DNA of 64,000 nt from Linum tenue (GCA_946122785.1 CAMGYJ010000008.1:54012963-54076962), one strand, 5' to 3'; shown: positions 46,594-59,060, counted from the first letter of the stretch. Numbers and translations are program-made. Notes: generated by a model not told the origin, from the letters alone.

Positions 46594-48761
46594 GATACTT
46601 TTACCCAACCCAAAATACACATGGCTCCGAAGTCGATTTAAAAAAACCTAAAAATTTTCATTAAAAAAAAAACAATTGAATCCTTTTCAAATTTAATGCC
46701 CTAAACACTTGGGCAACTTCAATCCATAGTCAATAAAGCAACATAAACTCTGAACCTTGAACCTCCTATATATACTCGTAATCATGAAACATAAAACTAC
46801 TAAACAAATTCTAGCCCTAACTCAACTCTTCGTTGAGCTTTCCGACCTCTCGTCCATGCTAGTGTGGCTGCTCTCTTCGCCTTGCCTCTTCTCGTAATCC
46901 ACGTTTTCTAACCCTTCCTCAACCTGGTGAGTGAGAAGGATTCAGTCTCGTCGTTACTTCCTAATGTCTTGCCCTAAGCAATCCTTACTAACACATTTTA
47001 GAAAATTACTATCTTACATGAAAATCGTTCTCGATTTCATCCTTAACACCTTAGTCCTAAATAGCTTATAGAAGTTCTCTACTTCTATCTTAACTCACAT
47101 TTTTATTACTACGGTCCATCGCGTTACGTCTCGCCGTCCAGTGTCCCTACCTTGATATGCCAACCGCGTTACGTCGCTGTCCGATTGTATACCCAACTCG
47201 GCAATGGTGTGTGTTACATCTCGCCGTCTAGTATCCGATCAACTGCTGCGTTAAGTATTTTCGTCCAGTAGTGACCCAACCATCTACTGCGTCCAATAGT
47301 GGTCCAACCGCCTAGGTGTTCCCCTTACCATTAACCATACATCACAACATACATTCATACACATACATAGCACAACGCGTGCCTCCATCTTAAGTAGGCG
47401 GTGTGATGCCTCACACACATAATTGCGCATAACTCAAAAATTAACTAGCATTACTTAAAGTAAAAGCATAAACTAAAAGACCTAAAACTGAGATTTTACT
47501 CCCTTTACACTCACATCGAAAAGAAGACTCTGGTCAGAATCTGAAAATTCCCACCTCCCTCCTATAATACCCTCCTCGCTTCCACGATTCCTTGAGCATA
47601 GACGATTCCTCGATCGGACGTCAATTGATCGAGTTATGGCCAAAATAAACATTCCGTTAATTCTCAAAATACCATGTACCGATTTTGTAATTTTCCAGTC
47701 AACACCATTTACTCAGTCCTCTGAGAAAAATTACAATTATGGTCCATACACTTTTCAAATAGCCACGAATAGTACCTGAACTTGACAGGTTTGCACTCCA
47801 AACTTCTGATGTTCGTTTCTCCCTCGTCCTATGTCAGAATTCGATAGACACTGCGAGGATCTTGGGATTTCCCTCTCCGCAACCGTACTCATATTTCAAA
47901 GAATGGTCGAATTTTGTTTTATGAGTTTTCTTTTTCGGTGACTGCACCAGGAAGGATCGACGCCGACTGGTGAACTGCTTGTGGTGATGATGTACGCATA
48001 GGGCGAGGTCGGCGACTGCGCTTCCGTCCTGCTTCCATCGCCGAGCGGCTACTGTTCGCTGCTTCTATTTTGCGCTGGCGAGGTCGTGCACAGGAGGGGA
48101 GGAAGGTTGGTCGTGCATTCCTGCTCGCTACTATTTTGTGAACGTATGAGAGGCAAGGGAAGCAGACGACTTCCTCTATTTCGTCGCTACTTCTTCTAAT
48201 AAATAAAAAGGATGAGTTTTAATTGGGATGGAGAATTATGGAGGATTATTTGAATTTCGAGAGAAAGAGAGAGAAACCAAAAGAATAAAGGAGAAGAGGG
48301 AGGGAGAATGGGGAAGTAACGGTTTGGGTGTGGAAACCTTTCTTTCTTTCCTTTTTTTTTTGCCACCAGTCTGTCCCTTCCCTTTCCTCTCTCACGGGCC
48401 AACAAACCACTTCTTCCCTTCTCTTCATTTCAGCGCCCACACACAAGCCGGACTTGGCCCATTTCTTTCCCTTCTCTTTGACGCCCACAACTGGGCCTCC
48501 CTTGAAACTATGACAAAGCCCACTCAGCCAATAGAGAACCATTAGCAGAACAATCACACTCAAAGTCCACTTGGTTTGGTCTTTGAGTGGGTTGCTCCAA
48601 AGTTCGACCTATGAACGTAACTTCCTCATTTTAAATTGAAATTTAACGCAGTTGAACCGATAGTTTAGATTTTCAATTCTCATGGATATTATGGTGAAAT
48701 TGACAAATTACATCAAGGTCATAATAGTAATTTTGCCTTTTGGAAAGCGCGGGGTGTAACA
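46594..48761 (-). mobile_element. Solo LTR-like insert in the LINE, probably Gypsy
   Basis: On the minus strand it starts TGTTACACCCCGC, a start common to plant Gypsy LTRs. It is flanked by ATCCC (46589-46593) and ATCCA (48762-48766), a near-perfect 5-bp duplication. The LINE endonuclease reads through if it is removed. It has no coding frame. 47,100-47,330 holds short imperfect repeats (CGTTACGTCTCGCCGTCCAGTG type). The 3' end is not a clean CA, so the boundary may be off by a few bases. Confidence 0.6.
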
Positions 48762-49300
48762 ATCCAGTTGGCAAAACATAGACAACGCCAAAGGGAGATT
48801 AGAGAAGAATGACTGGTTTTTTCTGAGGGTAGTAGGTTGACATTGAAATCTCCAGTGATAAGCCAAGGGATATCCACGTTGCTGCTAGTGTGGATAATGT
48901 GGTTCCATATGAGCTGATGATATTTGTACCGTGGACTACCGTAAACAGCGGTGAGAAGCCAAGTAGAGGTTGAGGAGCTGGGAAATTCCTACTAGCTTCG
49001 ATTAGACGAACACTAAAGTCGTCCGGCTTCCAAGCAACCCAAATGCCACCTTTACGACCACCTCAGCCTACACGAAGACTTCCCCGAACCCAAGTTTGCC
49101 ACACATCACAGTAGCCCTGTCTCCACTAATTTGGGGCTCCAGGATGATAAGAAATTTGATAGCATGACGAAAATCCTTACTGGCTGCACCACATACATTC
49201 CAAGCTAAAACTTTAAAATTAGGTTTGAAAGGTAAATGACAAGATATAAGTAAAATTTAAGGTAGAGAAGGGGAGAGCAATCCGCTCGAGGGTCATTGTT
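48762..49300 (-). pseudogene. LINE endonuclease, N-terminal part
   Basis: Read on the minus strand it shows YGSPRY..., WLITGDFNV and CFANWI-like motifs of the LINE endonuclease in broken frames (GDFN near 48,850 is the catalytic Asp block). It continues at 46,593. Confidence 0.7.
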
Positions 49301-49959
49301 GAGGCGCCATGGACTGATTGGGATTCATGTGGATGCCACTTCCATTGTCAAGGTAGCTTGCGGTTATTTCTTTGCAACATCTCTCTCCTTGTTTTTTTTT
49401 TGTCTCCTACCCGCACTTAGCTTTGGATTGCTCTTGGTTAAAGAATGCCTCAATGTCCTGGAGAATAACTTGGAATGAGACTTCTTTCATTTTGTTCTTT
49501 AGTTCTCTCTTGTTTGAGGCACTTGAATGGCTTCGAGGCTGATTCCCTTGTTGATGTCCTTGTAGGATGATCTTTCGCTGTTTTTCTTCTCGTAGTGGAG
49601 GCGGATAGAAGATTGTCCTGCATTCGGGTCTCTATTTTCTTTCGCAGTCAGTTGCAGGGGGGGACCTAGATCACTTGCATTTTGGTGTTATTAGGGCCCA
49701 TTATCACTTAGGTTTCCAGCCTTTAACGTTGAAGCAGAATTCCCATATTGGGCTTCCATTGGTTGGGCTTTAGCATTTGATTTATCTCTTGGCCCAACGG
49801 CTCTCCATTCTTTTAATGGCTTGTCAGGTTTGGTTTACTGTTGAAGCTATAATCCTCATTAGCCAACAATTTCCCTTTATGAGACGGAGGCAGATCTTTA
49901 TTTGCCCCTGTTTTCGCTTCCAACTTTCCTTTAGCCTCCAAGAAAACCGTTGTCCTACT

Positions 49960-50971
49960 CACTTATCCCTTTCCTTTCCGGTTCTGCTTGCCCAAAATTC
50001 TTCCTGATTGAGCGGAAGGCAAAGAAGGCATGTGTTGCTGGTTGCCTGAATTCCCAGCGCCTTTTTTGGAAGGTTTTCGCAATTTTCGGGTTACTTGCAA
50101 CCATGGGCCGTAGCCTGCTGGCAGTTTTGGCGAGCTCGCCGCCGGTGAGGCTTGAAAAGCTGTGTCGCCCGAGACTGCAATGATCGACAATTGCTGATGC
50201 GAGTGATGATCAGGGCAAACTTCTTCTATATGGCCAATTCCTCCGCAATGAAAACCGATTTGGGGAATGTTTTCGTACAAGACCTGTTGCCAAAATCCAT
50301 CCAATCTAATCCTTATGAGTAGGGGTTTTGACATATCCAATTTGTTTGCAATGCTGGCAAGTTTTCCTTGCTCCAGGTTTTCTGTATGATAGTCTAATCG
50401 TACTGTTCTGCCAATAAGGTTAGTGATGGCAAACAATACTTCCCTATGATAGAAATGAACCGGGAGCTTCAGAAGTTTCACCCATGCCACTACTTTCCTA
50501 TGAGACTTTTCAGTTGTGCGAAAACTTGCTTCCCACTAATGAAACACCAGATAATGATCAAGGATGACCAGGGGCCTCCAGTGAGAGCAAAAAGCTATTG
50601 ATAATTTCCGAATGTAACCAGAAAAGTATCATTATTGAGGTCCATGACTTTAAGAGATCCCACCGGATTCCATTTCCATTGAAGTTGAGAGCATAGATAA
50701 GAATATGAAACTAATCTGCCAAGAAGTCGCACAACTAGTGTTTTCTTCCATGGATAGTAGAGCCTTTCCTTGAAATTTTCGGAGAGTTTAAGTTCTGGTT
50801 CCCCTTCAAAAGTTCCCGAACCCGGTGTTGTTCGCCGACAAAGGTCCACTTGTTCACTTTCGTAGGGGGCTTATGTGTGTTTCCTGCAAGAGCATTCCTA
50901 TAAGAAAGAGGTGAAGGCATAAAGGCGTTTGTTGGTGATGACGGGTGTTGGATCAAGAGAGGTTGAGGCAT
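49960..50971 (-). pseudogene. LINE ORF1 (DUF4283 and CCHC-type zinc knuckle)
   Basis: PVGSLKVMDLNNDTFLVTFG and MAWVKLLKLPVHFYHREVL belong to the DUF4283 region. VLYENIPQIGFHCGGIGHIEEVCP is the zf-CCHC_4 knuckle with one expected Cys changed (F.C.G.GH...C). A Pro/Ser/Lys-rich tail follows. At least two frameshifts split it. ORF1 proteins bind LINE RNA. Confidence 0.8.
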
Positions 50972-51096
50972 AGATGATTGTGGTTGCTGGTTCGGTAGCC
51001 GTCCTGCTTGACGCAGGCTGTCACCGTCTGTGAGTTGGTTGGGAGAGAATTCATGAGCATTTCAAAGAAGTATGTCGCTTGTTTCACCTTGGCTGA

Positions 51097-51330
51097 TGTC
51101 ACAATGTAATAATATAGGATTCGAATGTTACAATGTAATAGTATAGTTACCAGTTAGATAATTAGTTTATAGGTAGTTCGGCGTTTGTTATTTTTGGGCG
51201 CTCTTTCTCTCTATCTTCTCTATGGCTTAATCCTCTATATAAATACTGAGATGGAGAAGGAAGAAAGTAACGCTCTTCCTTAATTCATTACATAAGTGAT
51301 CTCTCTCTCCTTCATAGTTGAAATGAAACA
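51097..51330 (+). mobile_element. Possible solo Copia LTR
   Basis: TG...CA ends (TGTCACAATG or TGTTACAATG to GAAACA) with TATATAAATACTG inside and pyrimidine-rich 3' part, as in short Copia LTRs. The first 29 bp are duplicated. No target duplication was found. Confidence 0.35.
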
Positions 51331-51344
51331 TTGTAATGGGATTG

Positions 51345-52764
51345 GCCCAACAGCGGCAGCAAGTGCAACTGAAGCGGTTCAGTGACTTGCTAAAACACAA
51401 CTGCTAACAATGACCGAGTGTTATCAATGAAAGAGACTGCAGTAATTAGCACAAGTAATAAATATCAAATCCATGGGCCTGTAGAGTTATTATTACTCAG
51501 CTTCAGTTCATTATCTAGCAAACCAGATTAAGGTAGAAGAACTATAACTATTCTAGCAAACTACAATTAAAGTTAATCTAATTACACGTTGTGAACTCAC
51601 TTAGGTATGATTCCCCCTAGCCACTAGCCATATTAGTGATTGATGATCTCTAACTTGTTTCACTTTCATTCACAATGCGGAGAATCCTTTACTAGACTTT
51701 GAATCTCGACTAAGGAAGTCAAGACCATCTTGATTCGATTCCCTAGAGGGATATATCCTTCTCTAGAACAACCGATCAAGTCGTTCTGAACTAGATTCCT
51801 CTATCAAATGAGGTTCTCAATCGATACAGGTAGTGAATCAACCCTCCACTAAAGTAATCAATCCAATACTATCAATCTATGGTGCTCTATTAAACTAATT
51901 AGGTATTCGCTCTCATAGAATCAAAGCAAAATCATTAATCTCGACCAAAGCAGAATCAATAATCTTGACTAAAGCAGAATTGAATCATGAAAACATGCAT
52001 AGATTGAATATGAACTCAAGTGTAACGATAAAGAGTACTCATTCAATCATCCAATCTAACTAATTAAGCTAGGGTTCCTCAAAACCTAATTGAAGGGAGA
52101 TTACTCCATATAGAAGAGAGGGATTGCAGTAAGAATCTGTTATGGACAATCCAAGTACCAAATCGAAAATACAAGGGAAGGAACCCTTGTATATTAGTGT
52201 CTTCAAGTTCGGGCTTGTTACTCGAGCCTCTAAGGCAAATAAATCCTCCAATTACGCTCGAAGATTGCCCTCATATCACTCTCTCACTCTTTTGTTCGTC
52301 CCTTGGGTGTTTGGGATCCAAAACCAAACTCTCCCACTCCAGAAATTGCAAAATAGCCTTTATACCCGAAGCTAGAATTTGCACCCCTAGTTTACACGAC
52401 CGTGCAAATCAATGTACTACCCATGTAAACACCAAAACACACTGTTTCACTTGATTGATCAAGGGGGAAGGCACAAACTTGATTTAGAAAAGCACAACCG
52501 TGTAAATTGTTCTCCTGGCCATGCAAACTCTTTGAAAGCCTTGCATTGACGTGTAAATCTTCCAACATGCACTTCCTAATCTCTGTTTGAGCTTGTTTAA
52601 CCTTCGATTGACTCGAAACTTTCTCCTAAGCTCCCTATACGTGCTAGGACCTGAAATAGAGCAAAATGAACACAACCTAGCATAAAATGGGCAAAGGAAT
52701 GCTCAATCACCAAGTTAAACTATCAAGAAATGGAGAGAAAGCACGTCCAAGTTTAGTGTTATCA
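51345..52764 (-). mobile_element. Solo LTR of an Athila-like Gypsy element
   Basis: Minus orientation, starting TGATAACACTAAAC (52764), with the same landmarks as the LTR at 38-39 kb: ATGCTAGGTTGTGTTC, TTTCAGGTCCTAGCACGT, a palindrome cluster, and a TCTATATGGAGTAATC block. The distal end near 51,345 is approximate. No internal region is attached. Confidence 0.7.
52391..52560. repeat. TTTACACGACCGTGCAAA-type palindrome cluster inside the LTR
   Basis: Arms CCGTGCAA (52400) and CCATGTAA (52421), and CCGTGTAA (52498) and CCATGCAA (52519), are each exactly 21 bp apart. A further CCTTGCAT arm is at 52539. It occupies the same place in the LTR as the cluster at 38.8-39.1 kb. Confidence 0.8.
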
Positions 52765-52794
52765 CCCAGCTCATGACCAGATGCATTTCAGACG

Positions 52795-53039
52795 TGTCAT
52801 ACAAGAAGAGAAGTCCCTAATCCTCATGATTTTGAATTTATTACTTGTTCAGGTTATAAAACCCTAGATGATTGGAGAAAAGGGTACATATACTGTGTAA
52901 AGGCGCCGACCACCATTCAAGTTTAGCTTAATAAAATATCAGTCGTGGACTTGTCCTGTCAATTGGGGATACCACATAAATCACGCTTGTCTCATGCTTT
53001 GGTTTATTGTTTTATCATAGTTTTACATGGTATCAGAGC
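52795..53039 (+). mobile_element. Copia 5' LTR and primer binding site
   Basis: The LTR (52795-53027, TGTCATAC...TTTTACA, TATAAAACC inside) is followed directly by TGGTATCAGAGC (53028-53039), the usual initiator tRNA-Met primer site of plant Copia elements. Only about 45 bp of internal sequence follows before pol sequence on the opposite strand. Confidence 0.7.
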
Positions 53040-53084
53040 ATTGATCCATCATTAGTTCCTTGAGCATGTCTGGAATGAAAGTGT

Positions 53085-54540
53085 ATATTACGAACGAGCA
53101 AGCTATAGTGTGGAGATTACGAACGAGCAGCTTGGACATGAGAAAGTGGAAGCTATCAACACCAAGTCCTTTATTGAATATATCGGCGAACTGAAACTAA
53201 GATCTAATCTTCAAGGGTTTAATATCCCCAGATTGCACGCGCTGACGAACAAAGTACTAGTACATCTCCACATGCTTGGTGCGCTCATGAAACATTGGGT
53301 TAGCCATAATATAGAGAGCAGTCTAATTATCACAGTAGAGAGGTGTTGAGTAACTTTGCAGGGCACCTAGTTCTTGCAGAAGCCAACGCAGCCAAAGAAC
53401 CTCACTAACAGTGTGAGCCATGGCACGATACTTAGCCTTGGTGGACAAATGTGCTACGACCTGTTGCTTCTTTGTGCACCAAGAAATAGGAACACAACCG
53501 AGAGTGATGACATACCTAGTGGTCGAACTTCTAGTGGACTTGAAACCACCCCAATCTGCATCAGAATACACAGTGAGATCAAGAGAACTAGCAGTAGGGA
53601 AAAAGAGTCATTTACATGGAGCACTACTCTTGAGATAGTGAAGGATGCGGTCAGCAACATCCGTATGTGTGCAAGTGTGTGAATGGACTAACTGGTTCAG
53701 AACATTAACTCCATAGTTAATATCCGGGTGTGTAACCATCAAGTAAAGAAGGCGACCTATGTGGCGCCAATATGCCGCTGGGTTAGGATGATCGGAAAGA
53801 GCCGATCGGGTGAGCTGATGATTCTGCTCTATTGGAAAAGCACTAGGTCGAATACCAGTAACCCCTGAGTTGGTGAGGCTATCAAGGAGATACTTGTGCT
53901 GATTTAGTACAATTCCATGTGGCATACGTGCCACTTCCAGACCAAGGAAATTAGCATAAGTTGCCCAAGTCCTTAATAGTGAAACACAAATGCGGGAAGG
54001 CCTTGACGCGGAAGATGAACTCAAGACTAGTGCTTGCCAAGATAACATCATCAACATAGATGAGGAAAATTACGTGAATTCTCCCTCGTTGAAAGATAAA
54101 TAAAGAATCGTCGGCAGGAGAAGGCAGAAAATCTAGTTCACACAATGCTTGGGTGAACTTGTGATACCAATTACTCAAAGCTTGGCGTAGGCCATAGAGT
54201 GACTTGTGGAGGCGACATATCCTCGTATCCCCAGAAGCAACAAAATCTTGAGAAATCTGCATGTAAACCTCCTCATCCAAGTCCCCATAAAGAAAAGCAT
54301 TGTTAACATCCATCTACTTGGGTGTATCCTTTGGTAACCAAGCAAGCCTTGTAGCGAGCAATTGTGCCATCAGGACAGAACTTAATCTTGTAAACCCATT
54401 TCGAGCCAATGACATGTTTCCCTAGAGGGGGGTATATGAGTCTCCAAGTTCCATTCTTTTCGAGTGCCACAACCTTTTTTGTCATAGCGCGTCACTAACA
54501 TTCATCCTTGACAACTTCATTAAATGACCGAGGCTTTGGA
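53085..54540 (-). pseudogene. Copia pol fragment (RT and RNase H), broken
   Basis: On the minus strand: PKPRSFNEVVKDEC, NGTWRLIYPP...GSKWVYKIK...GYTQV, then DVNNAFLYGDLDEEVYMQ, KSLYGLRQA, the RT active site YVDDVI, and the RNase H parts SDADWGG and STKAKYRA...KHVE. About 40 residues are missing between GYTQV and DVNNAFL, with a change of frame, and several stops occur. The C-terminus (FNKGLG...SKLLVRNLHT) reaches about 53,090. Confidence 0.9.
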
Positions 54541-54834
54541 TGATGTGCCACTATAACAAGAAAGGCACAATAATTAGGCAAAAAAAGGTCATAAGAAAGG
54601 TGATTAGACAAGGGACATTGCATAAAGTTTGATTGGAAACTTCATAAAATGACTGAGGTTTTTTATGATGTGCCTCAAGGAAGCGGATCCGCTGGACTGC
54701 CAAAAGAAGAGTCACGAAACGTGGTTGTTGTGTCTGTGTTAGCAGTCAGACATGGGCTAACTGTGGTCGTCTGGTGGACGATAGCTTTTCAGCTGGGCTT
54801 TTGGTGAGGTCGAGTTAGACCAATGGGTTCAAGC

Positions 54835-56008
54835 TGAACGGCGTCCCAAATGATGCGATCCGTCTTCACCACTTCCCCCACTCCCTAGCGGAGCAGGCAA
54901 AGAGGTGGCTAGAGACTCAGCCACTGTCCATCACTTCTCGGGACGATCTGGCCAACAAGTTCGTACACATGTATAATCCGGCTTCTAAGACCTCAGAAGA
55001 TTCAGCGGGAGATCACTCATTTCCTCCAAGAAGATGATGAGTCACTGCGAGATGCTTGGGAGCGGTACTCGGGTCTGTTCTGGAAGTGTTCCCATTAAGG
55101 CTTTAGTGATGCATTCATTGTGGGGAACTTCTATAGTGCTCTGTCTCTGGAGAGTCAGAGATTGATTGAGTCTTTTATGTCCGGGTGGAGACATTCTCAC
55201 TAAGACACCAGCCAAGCTGAATCAGATGATCAGTACTTTGGCCGCCACAGATCATTCTTGGGGGCAGATCATCAGAGGTAGGAACTCTCGAGACAGAGGT
55301 GTGCATGTCATGGAGGCCAGATCAGAGCTTGAGCGAGAGGCGGCAGAGCTCGTTCAGTCATTGAAGCAGCCTAACAACCTCATACCAGGCAAAGGCATGG
55401 ACGCCCTTGCTGTAGCACAGTGCTAGTGGTGGAGGATTGTCAGGCTATGCGGGAGTCCTCCACACCCCAAGAGCAGTTGGACTTCATCGCCAATGCTCAA
55501 CGCCTTGACCCCTTACAGTGGTACCTATAATGAGTGGTGGCGCTAGCATCCCAGTTTCTCTTGGAGTGGCAATAACAACAGCACCACCAAGCCTCCCGGT
55601 TTCACAACACTAGCTGGTGGTTTTTAACAGAGGCAGCAGTACCAGACCCGACATGGTCCATTTCCTCAATAGCAGCCGTTTCAGCCCAGAAAGGGGCAAC
55701 CCTTCTAGCAGTAGCTGAGGCAATTCGCCTAGCCGACAGCAGCCCCAGCACAGGGTGACCAGATGTCCGAGCTGAAAAATATGGTGACGGCTTTCATGAG
55801 CACTAGTACAGAGAAGTTCACCAGGATGGTCCAGTTCATGGAATTCTCTATGGGAAAATTCAATGCATTGGAGGCAGGCCCGAGAAACCAAATTGCTATT
55901 TTGCAGGAGCTCCAGAACCAGATTGGAGGAATCGCTCATAACAGCAACACCATGGCACCGAGAACTCTACCTACCAACACCATCCCAAATCCTCGCGAGC
56001 CACACTAG
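54835..56008 (+). pseudogene. Gag remnants of the decayed Athila-type element
   Basis: PNDAIRLHHFPHSLAEQAKRW near 54,850 corresponds to the gag core (DAIRLRMF.F.L...A.HW in the other element). QLDFIANAQR, then MSELKNMVTAFM (55,763) and LEAGPRNQIAILQELQNQIG follow. Stops and frame changes occur throughout. Confidence 0.75.
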
Positions 56009-56161
56009 CAGTTGGATGCCATCACTACTAGAAGTGGCAAGACGACGTCTGTTGTACCTGCTCCGGCCACGAAGGACACTCGTATGCACAAGAACAAGCT
56101 GGAGACTGAGTTTGCCAAATTCATGGCAATCTTGTAGCAGGTCAACATCAACATTCCGTTC

Positions 56162-56827
56162 GTGGAGGCACTGTTGAAGATGCCCAAGTACGCAAAATTC
56201 ATGAAGGATCTCCTCACCAACAAGAAGAAACTTGGGGATCTCTCGATAGTGATGCTGAGCGAGGAGTGTTCTGTAATCCTGCAGAACAAGCTTCCAGAGA
56301 AGCGCAAAGACCTAGGGAGTTTTACTATCCCTCTTGTTATTGGCAGCATGCATGTAGGAAATTACTTGGGGGACCTAGGCGCTAGAATCAATGTCATGCC
56401 TTATAAACTGTTTAAGAAGCTAGGCCTAGGTGAACCTAGAACCACTAGGATGAGTATTCAGTTAGCTAATCGGTCAATTGTGCATCCTAGGGGTACCATA
56501 GAGGACTTGCTTGTTAATGTGCGTGCATTCACATATCCTGTGGATTTTGTTATCGTGGATATAAATGAGGATGTGGATGTACCTTCGATTTTGGGTAGAC
56601 CATTTCTCGCCACCTCAAAGGCGTTAATTGATGTGCATAGTGGTAAGTTAATTTTGCGGGCTAGGGATGAACAAGCTACATTTTCTGTGTATGATAATGC
56701 GAAACATTCCCATATGCATGATGACTTGGATTACTGTGACATGCTTGCTGATTTTGAAACCGCACTGGCAATCACGAGTGCGGGTACTGACGATGCCCTT
56801 GAGCGTTGTATTTTTCTAGGTGAGTAG
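56162..56827 (+). pseudogene. Protease region of the decayed Athila-type element
   Basis: 221 open codons: KMPKYAKFMKDLLTNKKK, LQNKLPEKRKDLGSFTIP, then the protease with LGDLGARINVMPYKLFKKLGL. The DLGA motif has the usual Asp and Gly. LGRPFLAT follows. The frame ends at TAG 56,825-56,827, and further protein similarity resumes in another frame (LEYAFLREGNKLPVIICS near 56,908). Confidence 0.85.
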
Positions 56828-56859
56828 GCATCGCAGGAGCTACAGCTTGATGAGCAGTT

Positions 56860-59060
56860 GGCCCCACTAGACCATGGCAAGATCCTGGAGGTCGAGAAGC
56901 CCTCACTTGGAGTATGCATTTCTACGGGAGGGGAACAAGCTTCCAGTTATCATATGCTCGCCATCTTCGACCATTTGGTTGTAGAAATCATAAAGGTGTT
57001 CATGGACGATTTCTCGGTTTATGGAGACTCATTCTCTCACTATCTCCATAAACTGGAACTTTTCTAAAAAGGTGTAAGGAGATGAACCTGGCACTTAGTT
57101 GGGAGAAGTGCCACTTCATGGTTTGCGATGGCTTAGTTCTAAGGCATAAGATCTCCACGATGGGGATAAAGGTGGACAGAGCCAAGATCGAGACAATCAC
57201 CAAACTGCCTCCTCCCACATCTGTAAAGGGGATCCGCAGTTTCTTGGGCCATGTGGGGTTCTATAGGCGATTCATAAAAGACTTCTCAAAGATCGCCTTG
57301 CCCCTGACGAAGCTCCTTGAAAAGGATGCCCCCTTCAAGTTCACTAGCGTGTGCACATCAACATTCACAGCCTTGAAGGAGAAGCTCACTCATGCTCTTA
57401 TAATGGTCACTCCTGATTGGACCTTACCATTCAAGCTGATGTGCGACGCGAGTGACTTCGCAGTTGGAGCTATCCTGGTGAAGAGGCGAGACAAGCATTT
57501 CTAGCCTATCTACTACGACTCGAAGACACTCAATGACTCCCAGGAGAATTACACCACCATAGAGAATGAGCTGCTAGTGGTGGTGTTCGCCTTCGACAAG
57601 TTTCTCCCTTATATGGTCTTGTTCCATGTGATAGTGCACACAGATCACTCCGCCATAAGATACCTGATGAGCAAGGCTGATGCCAAGCCTAGACTCATAT
57701 GATGGATCTTGTTACTACAGGAGTTCGACATCGAGATCCGGGATAAGAAGGGAGCCAAAAATGTTGTTGCTGATCATCTCTCCCGGTGGAGAGTGTCACC
57801 CCTTGGTTCTCCAATTTCGCCCACTATCTCGTTGGTCAACAGCTGCCCAAGGGGATGACGACTCACGCTAAGAGGAAGTTCTTCTCCGACCTAAAACACT
57901 ACTTCTGGGATGATCCACATCTCTTCAAGATCGGAGCCAACAGGGTCATCCGTTGCTGTGTCATGGACAATGAGATGGAGGGCATTCTGTCTCATTTCCA
58001 TGAGGGACCTACTAGCGGGAACCACAGCGGTAACCGCTTGGCGAGGAAGTTACTACAGTCGGGCTTCTACTGGCCCTTGCTCTTCAAGGACGCCGACGCT
58101 TTAGCATGCAGGTGCGACCGATGCCAGTGGTCAGGTAACATTTTTGCACGTGATGGGATGCCCGAGAATGTGTTCATTACTTGTGAAATTTTTAATGTCT
58201 GGGTTATCGATTTCATGGGCCCATTTCCTCCATCATTTAGTAATCTATACATCTTAGTTGTTGTTGATTACGTGTCTAGGTGGGCTGAAGCGCAGGCTTT
58301 GCCCACCAATGATGCTAGACGTGTTTGCCAGTTTCTTAAACAACTGTTCTCCCGGTTCGAGACACCTAGAGCCATCATTAGCGACAGAGGAACCCATTTT
58401 TAGGGCCAATTCGATAAGCTCATTTCTCGCTATGGTGTCACTCACAAGGTGTCCGTCGCCTACAACCCCCAAGCAAGTGGTCAGGCCGAGTTGACGAATC
58501 GAGAGTTTAAGCTCATAATTGAGAAAACGGTGGATCAGTCTCGCAAGGATTGATCCACCAAGCTCGATGATGCTCTATGGGCATATCGGAATGCCTACAA
58601 GACGCCGATCGATACTTCGTCGTATCGGCATGTCTATGGAAATGCACGTCACTTGTCTGTCAAGCTAGAGCACAACGCCTTCTGGGCACTTAAGTTGTTA
58701 AACTTGGATGTGAGTCTTGCAGGTGCTGAACGCAAGATGCAGATGCCAGAGTTGGAGGAATGGCGTTATCACGCCTATGAGAACACCAAGTTGTACAAGG
58801 AGCGAATGAAGAATCTTCACGACGCTCGATTGAGGTGCCTGAAGGATTTTTAGGTTGGTAATCGAGTTCTTCTCTATAACTCTCGCCTGAAACTCTTTCC
58901 TAGAAAGCTCCGCTCCCGGTGGTCTGGACCGTTCACGATCATGCAGGTGTTCCCGTATGGCACTAACGAGATTGCCAACCCGCAGACTAAGCCATTTAAA
59001 GTGAATGACCATCGTCTCAAGCTACATCTAGGAGACGAGGTCGAATGTGCGGAGTGGTGG
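56860..59060 (+). pseudogene. RT remnant, RNase H and integrase of the decayed Athila-type element
   Basis: After LPVIICS the sequence jumps to VFMDDFSVYGDSF (56,996), so about 200 residues of RT are deleted. RNase H follows (MCDASDFAVGAIL, TDHSAIRYL), then integrase with the HHCC finger and WVIDFMGPF, ISDRGTHF and GQAELTNREF. All three catalytic acids can be seen, but stops at about 57,502, 57,700, 58,400 and 58,552 interrupt. The tail [17 protein letters not shown] matches the end of the intact-domain element. Confidence 0.88.

Larger units (their letters stand above)
42175..50980 (-). mobile_element. LINE (L1-type) with two later insertions
   Basis: Reading from right to left on the minus strand: ORF1 (50,971-49,960), endonuclease (about 49,300-48,762, continuing at 46,593-46,360), reverse transcriptase (about 46,330-44,211), zinc-binding zf-RVT region (43,414-43,120) and RNase H (42,599-42,315). 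An A-rich tail follows on the minus strand (42,174-42,192). It is interrupted by an LTR-like insert (46594-48761) and a hAT MITE (43415-44202). Frames are broken in many places. Confidence 0.85.

Noticed and set aside
48196..48563. Open frames of 105 codons on both strands
   Set aside because: Caused by purine/pyrimidine-rich LTR sequence. No motif.
53028..53039. tRNA gene at TGGTATCAGAGC
   Set aside because: It is a primer binding site after an LTR. No cloverleaf can be formed around it.
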